Source: Burkholderia anthina
GTDB lineage: Bacteria > Pseudomonadota > Gammaproteobacteria > Burkholderiales > Burkholderiaceae
Length of the DNA stretch: 64,000 bases
NCBI RefSeq assembly: GCF_902498995.1
Contig: NZ_CABVLY010000004.1
Span: 124,001 to 188,000 of the forward strand
Direction: 5' to 3'
How positions within the stretch are numbered: position 1 is the stretch's first letter; every line of letters starts with the position of its first letter. The notes under the pieces are model-generated. The model made no database searches. It was not told the origin of the DNA and saw only the letters and a list, made by a program, of their open reading frames with translations. The translations under genes were made by a program, and so were the position numbers. Shown piece by piece: positions 34,714 to 42,910 of the stretch.

Positions 34714-35520
34714 TCAATGCAGCGTGCCGGCCGCGCCGCAGCACTTCTTGAACTTCTTTCCGCTGCCGCACGGGCAGGGATCGTTGCGGCCTGTCCTGGG
34801 CGTCGTCCGCTGGATCGGCGTCGCCAGTTTCCGCTCGTGCATCGCGCGGCGGTACGGCAGCCAGAAACGGTAGATCGATGCGACGCTGTCGGGGATCCGC
34901 TCCGAAAGCTGTTCACGCTGGTTCGGCCAGCGTACGAGAGACTGCTCGTCGTCGCTTATTTCCTCCGCGCCGAGCAGGTAAATCGGCCGTAGCCAGGCCT
35001 TCCCCTGGACATCGTCCAGCAGCGGCTGCCAATCTGCCCGGCGGAGTTCGACGCCGGCCATGAAGCCGAGCGCCCACGCTTCACCGTCCAGATACTCGTG
35101 CGGGTCGTCCGGGTAGCGATGGATACTCAACAGCGGTGCGATCGCATCCGGATCGCGCTCGAGCGTCCCGATGATCCCGTTGTAGTGGCGGATCACCAGG
35201 CTGAACGCGTGTTGTGCGTGCTCGATGGACTCGAAGTCGGGCGCGTGTTCGGGCGTGGATCCCCACACGGCCGGCAACCATTCGCTCGGCAGCACCGTCG
35301 TGGGGCCGAGCGCGATGGCCGTGAGGAATCCGTCCAGCGTGTGGATCGTCATGGTTTCGTCCGACATGATGTCGGACATCAGGAGCTGGTCGAGATCGTC
35401 GATCTCGTCATCGGATAGGGGATTCACGCGCAAGCGGTCCAAGGGGCGGTTGCCGCGGTTGAGCGGCTTCCGATGGTGTCGAGGAAAGCCGTCGTTGTAT
35501 TGGGGATGCCGTGACGGCAA
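34714..35520 (-). CDS. UPF0149/YecA-like protein with C-terminal SEC-C zinc motif
   Basis: 268 residues. The body from about residue 35 to 200 matches the YecA/UPF0149 fold ([36 protein letters not shown]). The last 20 residues hold the SEC-C zinc motif, [19 protein letters not shown], the same as at the end of SecA. YecA proteins interact with ribosomes and SecA-linked substrates in E. coli. The gene converges on the dehydratase gene and is unrelated to the catabolic neighbours. The true start may lie inside; upstream residues are basic and poorly conserved. Confidence 0.82.
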   Translation of the reverse strand: MPSRHPQYNDGFPRHHRKPLNRGNRPLDRLRVNPLSDDEIDDLDQLLMSDIMSDETMTIHTLDGFLTAIALGPTTVLPSEWLPAVWGSTPEHAPDFESIEHAQHAFSLVIRHYNGIIGTLERDPDAIAPLLSIHRYPDDPHEYLDGEAWALGFMAGVELRRADWQPLLDDVQGKAWLRPIYLLGAEEISDDEQSLVRWPNQREQLSERIPDSVASIYRFWLPYRRAMHERKLATPIQRTTPRTGRNDPCPCGSGKKFKKCCGAAGTLH

Positions 35521-35563
35521 GGGTTCTGCAACGCTGCCGATGGTCCGCGCCGCCGGCCGTGCG

Positions 35564-36460
35564 CTACGGCCCCAGCATCAGGTCGCGATGGGCGGACTCG
35601 CGGAATTCGCCGGGCGTCATTCCGGTCTGCTTGCGGAAGTAGCGGCTGAAGTACGCGCTGTCGACGAAGCCCGTCTCGTGCGCGATCTGCTTGACGCTCA
35701 GGTTCGAGTAGACGAGGTCGCGCTGCGCCTCGCGAATCACGTGTTCGTTGATGACGGCCGTCGTCGAGATGCCGAGTTCGTCGCGGCACACGCGCGCGAG
35801 CTGCGCGGCGGTCACGCCGAGCCGTTCGGCATAGAACTCCACCGGCTGGTGTTCGCGAAAATGCGTGGCGATCAGCTCGCGAAAGCGCCGCAGCAGCGTG
35901 CCGCGCCGATCGGTGCCCGTATGCGACGGGGCCGCCGCGAGATCGCTCAAGCGCGCGATATGAACGAGCAACGCAACCAGCAGCGCCATGCCCGCCGCGC
36001 CGCGGCCGCGCGACGGGCCGCGAAATTCCTGTTCGAGCAATGCGAACAGCGGCATCAGCATCGACCCGCTCGCGTCCGGCCCCTTGACGGGAATCACCGC
36101 GGCGCGTTGCAGCACCGGCAGCACGTTGGGCGCGACCACCTTCAGCAGCGCATCGGGCGCGCGTTGCGCGACGGTGATCACGAGGCCGTCGATCTGCGGC
36201 GAGAACTCGAACGCATGCACGGTTTGCGCGGGGAGCAGCACGAGGCACGGCGGCACGAACGGCAGCTTGTCGCTTTCGATCACGACGTGCCCGCTGCCGC
36301 TGCGAATGTACAAAATCTGCAATAGCGCATCGTGGCGATGCGCGGCGATATGCCAGTCGTTGGGCCGGCTGCGCTCGTGTATCCATTCGAAGTTGAACGC
36401 GTCGTACCAAGGCGGGCGGGCCGATTCGCCGTACAGGTCGTAGTTAGGGATTCTCCTCAT
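35564..36460 (-). CDS. AraC family regulator with N-terminal cupin sensor domain
   Basis: 298 residues. The sensor has [20 protein letters not shown], a cupin strand typical of AraC/PobR-like regulators of aromatic acid use. The C-terminal double HTH includes [19 protein letters not shown] and [20 protein letters not shown] followed by [14 protein letters not shown]. It diverges from the SDR/FAD-dehydrogenase operon at 36646. A 21-base-spaced TTGTCC direct repeat lies between them, directly before a candidate -10 box, so it is the likely activator of that operon. Confidence 0.9.
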   Translation of the reverse strand: MRRIPNYDLYGESARPPWYDAFNFEWIHERSRPNDWHIAAHRHDALLQILYIRSGSGHVVIESDKLPFVPPCLVLLPAQTVHAFEFSPQIDGLVITVAQRAPDALLKVVAPNVLPVLQRAAVIPVKGPDASGSMLMPLFALLEQEFRGPSRGRGAAGMALLVALLVHIARLSDLAAAPSHTGTDRRGTLLRRFRELIATHFREHQPVEFYAERLGVTAAQLARVCRDELGISTTAVINEHVIREAQRDLVYSNLSVKQIAHETGFVDSAYFSRYFRKQTGMTPGEFRESAHRDLMLGP

Positions 36461-36484
36461 GCCGTCTCGCCTCCGGTGTACAAA

Positions 36485-36540
36485 TTGTCCTGCTGCTTGC
36501 GGCGTTTGTCCAGTTTTCGCCGGCGCCGCACTTCTATACT
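36485..36540 (+). promoter_or_regulatory. AraC-type direct repeat and -10 box for the SDR/FAD operon
   Basis: TTGTCC occurs at 36485-36490 and 36506-36511, exactly 21 bases apart (two helical turns), the usual geometry of AraC-family half sites. TATACT at 36535-36540 is a good -10 box. The expected -35 position directly abuts the second half site and has no TTGACA-like sequence. This is the layout of an activator-dependent promoter for the operon starting at 36646. Confidence 0.6.
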
Positions 36541-36645
36541 TTTCCGCAACGGCGCGGCGTGCGCATCACATATCGCAGCCGGGATCGAACGATCCGTTCG
36601 GCATTCACTGGAACATGACACAACCGCATCAGAAGGATAACTAAC

Positions 36646-37482
36646 ATGATTTCCGAGGCAAACGATCATCAACCGAACTGGCTGCAGCTCGACGGCAACG
36701 CATGCGTCGTGACGGGCGCGGCCGGCGGCATCGGCGCGTCGATCGCCCAGGCGTTCGTCGCGGCCGGCGCGCGCGTCGCGCTGCTCGACCGCGATGCGGA
36801 CAAGACGATCGCACTCGCCGAGCGGCTGCGTGCCGGCGGCGCGGACGCCATCGCGATCGCGTGCGACATCGGCGATCCGGCCAGCGTCGCCCAAGCGGCC
36901 GAGCGCGTGCAGCGCGATCTCGGCCCCGCGGACGTGCTCGTCAACAACGCGGGCCTGCTGCGCGCCGGCGGTATCGAAACCATCGATCTCGATGCATGGA
37001 ATGCGATGCTGCAGGTCAACCTGACGGGTTACATGCTGTGCTCGCAAGCGTTCGGACGCGCGATGCTCGCGCGCGGCGCGGGCTCGCTGGTGCATGTCGC
37101 GTCCATCGCGGCGCGTCATCCGCAGACGCACAGCGGCGCCTACAGCGCCAGCAAGGCGGCCGTCGCGATGCTGGCGCGGCAACTGGCGGCCGAGTGGGGG
37201 CCGCGCGGCGTGCGCAGCAATACCGTGTGCCCCGGCATGATCCGCACGCCGCTGTCCGAGTCGTTCTACGCGAACGGCGACATCGAAGCGCGCCGCAGCG
37301 CGATGACGGCCAGCCGGCGCATCGGCCGCCCCGACGACATCGCGAACGTCGTCGCGTTTCTCGCGAGCCCGCGCGCGGCGTACGTGAACGGCGCGGAGCT
37401 CGTCGTCGACGGCGGCCTCGACGCGATGCTGATGGATCTGGTGCCGCGCCCGGGCTACGAAGCCGGCGCCGCCGCGAAGTAA
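36646..37482 (+). CDS. SDR family oxidoreductase
   Basis: 278 residues with GAAGGATAAC before ATG 36646. Rossmann motif VTGAAGGIGASIAQAF near residue 25, NNAG about 105, and catalytic residues in HVASIAARHPQTHSGAYSAS followed by K. The C-terminus YVNGAELVVDGGLDAML is classical. The N-terminal DHQPNWLQLDG extension is short. It is the first gene of an operon with a KsdD-like dehydrogenase, a NIPSNAP protein, a second SDR and an MFS carrier. It probably oxidises a ring or side-chain hydroxyl to a ketone before ring dehydrogenation (inference). Confidence 0.85.
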   Translation: MISEANDHQPNWLQLDGNACVVTGAAGGIGASIAQAFVAAGARVALLDRDADKTIALAERLRAGGADAIAIACDIGDPASVAQAAERVQRDLGPADVLVNNAGLLRAGGIETIDLDAWNAMLQVNLTGYMLCSQAFGRAMLARGAGSLVHVASIAARHPQTHSGAYSASKAAVAMLARQLAAEWGPRGVRSNTVCPGMIRTPLSESFYANGDIEARRSAMTASRRIGRPDDIANVVAFLASPRAAYVNGAELVVDGGLDAMLMDLVPRPGYEAGAAAK

Positions 37483-37562
37483 TTCAACGACCTGGCCCGC
37501 GCCGCGCGCCGTCGCCAGTCGAGCGACGCCGCGGCGCAGCCCTATCACTGGAGGAGAACGCG

Positions 37563-39338
37563 ATGAGCGACCAGCGGCGTTCGAAGGATGTCACGTGCGA
37601 CCTGCTCGTGATCGGAGCGGGAGCCGGCGGCCTGTCCACCGCCATCACCGCACGCAAGGCCGGACTCGACGTGATCGTCGTCGAGAAGGAAGGCTGCTTT
37701 GGCGGCACGACGGCTTTTTCCGGCGGCGTGCTGTGGATTCCCGGCAACCCGCATGCCGCGGCGAACGGCGTGCACGACACGCGGGAGGCCGCGCGTGCCT
37801 ATCTGAGGGGCGAAACCGGTGCGTTCCACGACGACGATGCGATCGAGGCGTTTCTCGAGCACGGTCCGCGGATGCTCGAATTCTTCGAGCGGGAAACGGA
37901 AGTGAAATTCGTGCCGACGCTCTATCCCGACTATCACCCGGACCAGCCGGGCGGCGTCGACATCGGTCGCTCGGTGGTGGCCGCCCCCTACGACGCGCGC
38001 CGGCTCGGGCGCGATCTCGAGCGCTTGCGTCCGCCGCTGAAGACCATCACGTTCATCGGGATGATGTTCAATTCGTCCAACGCGGATCTCAAGCATTTCT
38101 TCAATGCGACGCGGTCGCTGAAATCGGCGTGGTACGTGACGAAGCGGCTGGTTTCGCACCTGAAGGATCTCGCGCTGTATCGGCGCGGCGTGCAGATCAC
38201 GAGCGGCAACGCGCTCGCGGCGCGGCTCGCGAAGTCGGCCCTGGATCTCGGCATTCCGATCCTCACGCATACCGCGGCGCGCGAGCTCGTCGTGAACGAC
38301 GGGCGCGTCGTCGGTGCGGCGGTCGAAGGCGACGGCGCCGGGTATCGGATCACGGCGCGGCGCGCGGTGGTGCTGGCCAGCGGCGGCTTCTCGCACGATG
38401 TCGCGCGCATCGCGCATGCGTATCCGCACGTCGCGCGCGGCGGCGAACATGTGTCGCCGGTGCCGGCCGGCAACACCGGCGACGGCGCGAAGCTCGCCGA
38501 GCGTGCCGGCGGCCGGGTCGAGATTCGCTATCCGCAGCCGGCCGCGTGGATGCCGGTATCGCGCGTGCCGCTCGGCGACGGCCGGTTCGGCGTGTTTCCG
38601 CATCTGCTCGATCGCTACAAGCCGGGCATCATCGGCGTCACCCGCCACGGCAGGCGGTTTACCAACGAATCGAATTCGTACCACGACGTCGGCGCGGCGA
38701 TGATCGACGCCTGCAGCGGCGACACCGAGACGGCGATGTGGCTGGTGTGCGATCACGCGACGATCCGCAAATACGGGCTGGGCTTCGCGAAGCCCGCGCC
38801 GGTGCCGCTCGGGCCGCTGCTGCGCAACGGCTATCTCGTGAAGGGCCGCACGCTCGCGGCGCTCGCGCGGCAGGCGGGCATCGACGCCGCGAACCTGGAA
38901 GCGACGGTGCGGCGCTACAACGAAGGCGCCGTGCGCGGCGAGGATCCCGAGTTCGGCCGCGGCACCACGTCGTTCAACCGCTATCTCGCCGATCCGGCCC
39001 ATCGCCCGAACCCGTGCGTGGCGCCGCTCGGCGCGGGCCCGTACTACGCGCTGAAAGTCCTGATGGGCGATCTCGGCACCTTCGACGGCATTCGCACGAA
39101 CGTGCACGGCCAGGTGCTCGCGGCCGACAATCAGCCGGTGGCGGGCCTGTATGCGGTCGGCAACGACCGCGCCAGCATCATGGGCGGGAACTACCCGGGC
39201 GCCGGCATCACGCTCGGGCCGATCATGACGTTCGGCTATCTGAGCGCGCGCCACATCGCGGGGCTCGTCGACCCGGTGCCTGCCGCCGGCACTGCCGCTA
39301 CAGCAACGCCCCGCGCCGCCGCGCGCGCGACCGCCTGA
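37563..39338 (+). CDS. KsdD-like FAD-dependent dehydrogenase (3-ketosteroid dehydrogenase / fumarate reductase flavoprotein family)
   Basis: 591 residues from ATG 37563 with GGAGGAGAA upstream. FAD fold LVIGAGAGGLSTAITARKAG near residue 15, then GCFGGTTAFSGGVLWIPGNP. The C-terminal flavin region GLYAVGNDRASIMGGNYPGA is followed by GITLGPIMTFGY. SYHDVGAAMID in the substrate domain matches the KsdD group. These enzymes remove two hydrogens next to a ketone, as in steroid or 4-oxocyclohexanecarboxylate desaturation. A NIPSNAP gene follows after 14 bases. It is a paralogue of the proteins at 42911 and 54222. Confidence 0.88.
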   Translation: MSDQRRSKDVTCDLLVIGAGAGGLSTAITARKAGLDVIVVEKEGCFGGTTAFSGGVLWIPGNPHAAANGVHDTREAARAYLRGETGAFHDDDAIEAFLEHGPRMLEFFERETEVKFVPTLYPDYHPDQPGGVDIGRSVVAAPYDARRLGRDLERLRPPLKTITFIGMMFNSSNADLKHFFNATRSLKSAWYVTKRLVSHLKDLALYRRGVQITSGNALAARLAKSALDLGIPILTHTAARELVVNDGRVVGAAVEGDGAGYRITARRAVVLASGGFSHDVARIAHAYPHVARGGEHVSPVPAGNTGDGAKLAERAGGRVEIRYPQPAAWMPVSRVPLGDGRFGVFPHLLDRYKPGIIGVTRHGRRFTNESNSYHDVGAAMIDACSGDTETAMWLVCDHATIRKYGLGFAKPAPVPLGPLLRNGYLVKGRTLAALARQAGIDAANLEATVRRYNEGAVRGEDPEFGRGTTSFNRYLADPAHRPNPCVAPLGAGPYYALKVLMGDLGTFDGIRTNVHGQVLAADNQPVAGLYAVGNDRASIMGGNYPGAGITLGPIMTFGYLSARHIAGLVDPVPAAGTAATATPRAAARATA

Positions 39339-39352
39339 ATCCGGAGCACACC

Positions 39353-39694
39353 ATGAACCCGCCCAAAGCCTTCATCGACCACCGCATCTATACGATCCGT
39401 CCGCGCGGCATGGCCGAATTCCTCGACATCTTCGACCGCTACGCGATGCCGATCCAGGTGAAGTACCTCGGCCCGCCCGTCGGGTTCTACACGAGCGACA
39501 TCGGCGCGCTGAACCAGGTCGTGCACTTGTGGGGCTACGACAGTATTGCCGACTACGACACGCGGCGTACCGCGCGGGATGCCGACCCGGAGTGGCCGGC
39601 CTATTTGCAGGCGTCCGGCCATCTGATCGTCGCGCAGGAAAGCCGCATCATCCGCCGGGTCGATTTTCCGAGCCTCGCGTCTCTGACGCGCTGA
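39353..39694 (+). CDS. NIPSNAP family protein
   Basis: 113 residues with CCGGAG before ATG 39353. The sequence DHRIYTIRPRGMAEFLDIFD, then LNQVVHLWGYDSIADYDTRR is the NIPSNAP pattern, a dimeric ferredoxin-like alpha/beta barrel. The function of bacterial members is not settled. It directly follows a KsdD-like dehydrogenase gene, and a two-domain NIPSNAP gene follows another at 55964, suggesting a conserved functional pair. Confidence 0.88.
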   Translation: MNPPKAFIDHRIYTIRPRGMAEFLDIFDRYAMPIQVKYLGPPVGFYTSDIGALNQVVHLWGYDSIADYDTRRTARDADPEWPAYLQASGHLIVAQESRIIRRVDFPSLASLTR

Positions 39695-39722
39695 GCGCAC
39701 CACGATGAAACCGGGAGATCAC

Positions 39723-40490
39723 ATGGTCAATACGCGTGTGGCAATCGTGACGGGCGGAGCGGACGGTATCGGCTGGGCGTGCGCGAAGCGGTTCGCCGAA
39801 GACGGCTACCGTGTCGCGATCGCCGACCTGAACGGCGAGCGCGCGGCCCGGCGGGCCGCCGAACTCGGGTCGCGGCACATTGGAATGGGCGGCGACGTGG
39901 CGAACGAAAACGAGATGGTCGCGTTGATGCGCACCGTCGTCGGGCGCTTCGAGCGGATCGACGTGCTGGTCAACAACGCGGGGATCGGCGAGCAGAACGC
40001 GCCGACGCTCGAGCAATCGTCGATGGCGTTCGACCGTTTGCTGTCGGTGCATGTGCGCGGCACGTTTCTGGCGAGCCGCGAGGCCGCCCGCGTGATGCTC
40101 GCGCAACGCGCCGGCGCGATCGTCAATCTGTGCTCGATCGCCGGCCAGGGCGGCATTCCGACGCGCAACGCGTACGGCGCCGCGAAGGCCGCGATTGCCT
40201 CGCTGACGCGCTCGATGGCCTGCGAGTGGGCGCGTCAGGGCGTGCGCGTGAACGCCGTCGCACCCGGCTACGTGGCGACCGAACTGGTCGATACGCTCGC
40301 GCGCAACGGGCAGTTGAACCGGGCGGCGATCGAACGCCGGACGCCGCTCGGACGCCTTGCCGAGCCGGACGAAATCGCCCGCGCGATCGCGTTCCTGGCC
40401 TCGGACGCGGCGAGCTACATCACCGGCACCGTGCTGAACGTCGATGGCGGCTGGCTCGCCTACGGCGCAGCGGATTCGCCGCCCGGCTGA
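39723..40490 (+). CDS. SDR family oxidoreductase
   Basis: 255 residues from ATG 39723, preferred over ATG 39705 because CGGGAG lies 7 bases before it. Rossmann motif VTGGADGIGWACAKRF, NNAGIGEQNAP, and catalytic residues in NLCSIAGQGGIPTRNAYGAA followed by K. The C-terminus YITGTVLNVDGGWLAYG is typical. It is the second SDR of the operon, and shares only general family similarity with the one at 36646. The two may act on different hydroxyls of the same substrate (inference). Confidence 0.87.
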   Translation: MVNTRVAIVTGGADGIGWACAKRFAEDGYRVAIADLNGERAARRAAELGSRHIGMGGDVANENEMVALMRTVVGRFERIDVLVNNAGIGEQNAPTLEQSSMAFDRLLSVHVRGTFLASREAARVMLAQRAGAIVNLCSIAGQGGIPTRNAYGAAKAAIASLTRSMACEWARQGVRVNAVAPGYVATELVDTLARNGQLNRAAIERRTPLGRLAEPDEIARAIAFLASDAASYITGTVLNVDGGWLAYGAADSPPG

Positions 40491-40592
40491 CGTGGGCCGT
40501 CCGCCCGGACGGGACACCGATAATCAAACCATGGAGACAGCCGTGCTGCCGGCAGCGTAAGCGCTGCGGCGCGCACGGCATACAGGAGACAC

Positions 40593-41972
40593 ATGATGAC
40601 AACCCCGACCCGGACGCTCGACGTGCAGTCGTTCATCGACGCCGAGCGCTTTTCTCCCAGCCAGTGGCTGATTCTGGTTCTGTGCTTTCTGGTCGTGGCC
40701 GCCGACGGCTACGACACCGCCGCGATCGGCTTCATCGCGCCCGCGCTGGTTCACGATTGGGGCATCGCGCGCAGCGCGCTCGGCCCGGTGATGAGCGCCG
40801 CGCTGGCCGGCCTCGGCATCGGCGCGCTCGCCGCCGGCCCCTGCGCCGACCGGCTCGGCCGCAAGACGGTGCTCGTGCTGTCGGTGGCGTGCTTCGGCGG
40901 CTGGAGCATCGTGTCGGCGCATGCGCAATCGATCGGCGAGCTGACCGCGTTCCGCTTCCTGACCGGGCTCGGGCTCGGCGCGGCGATGCCCAATGCCGTC
41001 ACGCTGATGTCCGAATATGCGCCTGCACGGATCCGCAGCTTCGCCGTCAACGCGATGTTCTGCGGCTTCTCGGGCGGGCTTGCGGCGGGCGGCCTCGCGT
41101 CGGCGTGGCTGATTCCGCATTTCGGCTGGCAAAGCGTGCTGACGGCGGGCGGGGTCGGGCCGATCGTGCTGGCCGTGGCGCTCGTCGCGTGGCTGCCGGA
41201 GTCCGCGCAGTATCTCGCCGCCCGCCACGGCAAGCACGACCGCATCGCGCGGATTCTCGCCCGGATCGCGCCGCGCGCGCGTTTCGACGACTGCACGTTC
41301 GTGGCTGCCGAAGCGCGCAAGGAAACCGAAGGCGGCGCGTCGGCGCTCGCGCTGGTGCTGTCGGGCCGGTTCCGTTCGCGCACGTTGATGCTGTGGGCCG
41401 CATATTTCATGGGACTCCTGATCTACTACCTGCTGACCAACTGGATGCCGACGCTGTTTCGCGACGCCGGCTTCGGCGCGGAGGGCGGCGCGCTGATGAC
41501 GTCGCTGTTCCCGCTCGGCGGCGTGCTCGGCAATCTGTGCGCGGGCTGGCTGATGGATCGCTTCAATGCGAACCGGACGATCGTCTTTACCTATGTCGTG
41601 GCGGCCGCGCTGGTGCTCGTGGTGAGCCGCACGATCGGACACGCCGCGTGGCTCGGCACGCTGACGCTCCTGTGCGGCACCGTCGTGACGGGGGCGGTGA
41701 CGTCGATGTCGGCTTATGCGGCGAGCCTGTATCCGACCCGTTGCCGCGCCACCGGCGTTGCATGGATGCTCGGCGTCGGACGGATCGGCGGCGTGGCCGG
41801 CGCGTTTCTCGGCGCGCTGCTGATGGGCTGGGGCTGGCATTTCGGCGACGTCTTCAGCCTGCTCGCCGTGCCGTCGCTCGTGGCGGCCGGTGCGGTGTAC
41901 CTGATCGGCAGCCGCCACGGGGAAGCGGGCGAGCCGGAGCGCGCCGCGGGGGCGGTGGTTCGGCAGCATTGA
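40593..41972 (+). CDS. MFS transporter, aromatic acid:H+ symporter (AAHS/PcaK-like)
   Basis: 459 residues; ATG at 40593 or 40596. Twelve transmembrane helices. LDVQSFIDAERFSPSQW, then AADGYDTAAIGFIAPAL is the AAHS family motif (DGxDx6GxxxP). PCADRLGRKTVLVLS is the MFS loop 2-3 motif, and FRFLTGLGLGAAMPNA is the second family signature. AAHS carriers import 4-hydroxybenzoate, protocatechuate, vanillate and related acids. It is a clear paralogue of the carrier at 57564 and closes the AraC-linked operon. Confidence 0.92.
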   Translation: MMTTPTRTLDVQSFIDAERFSPSQWLILVLCFLVVAADGYDTAAIGFIAPALVHDWGIARSALGPVMSAALAGLGIGALAAGPCADRLGRKTVLVLSVACFGGWSIVSAHAQSIGELTAFRFLTGLGLGAAMPNAVTLMSEYAPARIRSFAVNAMFCGFSGGLAAGGLASAWLIPHFGWQSVLTAGGVGPIVLAVALVAWLPESAQYLAARHGKHDRIARILARIAPRARFDDCTFVAAEARKETEGGASALALVLSGRFRSRTLMLWAAYFMGLLIYYLLTNWMPTLFRDAGFGAEGGALMTSLFPLGGVLGNLCAGWLMDRFNANRTIVFTYVVAAALVLVVSRTIGHAAWLGTLTLLCGTVVTGAVTSMSAYAASLYPTRCRATGVAWMLGVGRIGGVAGAFLGALLMGWGWHFGDVFSLLAVPSLVAAGAVYLIGSRHGEAGEPERAAGAVVRQH

Positions 41973-41983
41973 GGTGCCCCCAT

Positions 41984-42018
41984 CGGGCCGGGCGTGCGCG
42001 ATGCCCGGCCCGGTTCTT
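41984..42018. terminator. bidirectional terminator hairpin
   Basis: CGGGCCGGGC (41984-41993) pairs with GCCCGGCCCG (42003-42012) across a nine-base loop in the 45 bases between the convergent MFS and aldo-keto reductase genes. GTTCTTC follows on the plus strand. The stem is long enough to serve both directions. Confidence 0.7.
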
Positions 42019-42848
42019 CATTCAGCCGTGTCCCACTGCGGCGCGAAAGCCGGGCTGACGAGGCGCTGATTCTTCGGCAGGCCGTCGATCAGCGCACGAT
42101 CGGCGTCGTCCAGGTTCACGTCGAGCGATGCCAGGTTGGCGAGCTGATTGCGTTGTCCGGCCGCCTTCGGCACGGCCGCCACGTTCGGCTGGTCGAGCAG
42201 CCATTTCAGCGCGACCTGGGTCGGCAGCACGCGATGCTTGTCGGCGATCCGCTGCAGCTCCGGAAGCTCCGACACGCGGTTGCGCGCGAGCGGGCTGTAC
42301 GCAATCAGCGCCATGTCGTGCTCGCGCGCGAATTGCAGCAGCTTCGCCTGACCCAGTAGCACGTGATACTCGACCTGTATCGCGGCCAGCGGCGCCTGCC
42401 GGTTTTCGACGACGTCGCGCAGCAGCGGCAGCGGAAAATTCGCGACGCCGATCGCGCGGGCGCGTCCTTGCTCCTTGAACGACACGAGCGTGTCGATCGT
42501 CTCGGCAAGATTCCAGTCGGGTGCCGGCCAGTGGATCAGGAACAGATTCACGTAGTCGGAGCGCAGCGCGCGCAACGTGTTGTCGAGCGATTGCCGCATG
42601 CGTTCGGGGTTCAGCTGGTCCCACCAGACCTTGCTGGTCACGTGAATCTGCTCGCGCGGGACGTTCGACGCGGCGATGGCCTCGCCGACCGCCGCTTCGT
42701 TCTCGTATGCGGCCGCGGTATCGATGTGTCGATAACCCGACTCCAGCGCGAGCGCGACCGCGCGCGTGCAGTCGTCGCCGAGCATGGGCCACGTGCCGAG
42801 CCCCAGTTTCGGCATGTTCAACTGGTGGCGGTTGACAATGCATTGCAT
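42018..42848 (-). CDS. aldo/keto reductase
   Basis: 276 residues from ATG 42848 with GAGGAGGA upstream. The catalytic tetrad is readable: Asp and Tyr in DTAAAYENEAAVGEAI, Lys in HVTSKVWWDQLNPE, and His in LFLIHWPAPDWN. The C-terminal VAAVPKAAGQRNQLANLASL binds NADPH. It belongs to the AKR group with DkgB and related 2,5-diketogluconate reductases. It follows the KsdD-like gene by 62 bases in the leftward direction and is likely co-transcribed from the double IclR-type site at 44774-44816. Confidence 0.9.
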   Translation of the reverse strand: MQCIVNRHQLNMPKLGLGTWPMLGDDCTRAVALALESGYRHIDTAAAYENEAAVGEAIAASNVPREQIHVTSKVWWDQLNPERMRQSLDNTLRALRSDYVNLFLIHWPAPDWNLAETIDTLVSFKEQGRARAIGVANFPLPLLRDVVENRQAPLAAIQVEYHVLLGQAKLLQFAREHDMALIAYSPLARNRVSELPELQRIADKHRVLPTQVALKWLLDQPNVAAVPKAAGQRNQLANLASLDVNLDDADRALIDGLPKNQRLVSPAFAPQWDTAE

Positions 42849-42910
42849 GAACGATTCCTCCTCGATGAGTTGAGCCGGCACGACCTGCCCGTGCCGTGCC
42901 GGCGCGTTCG

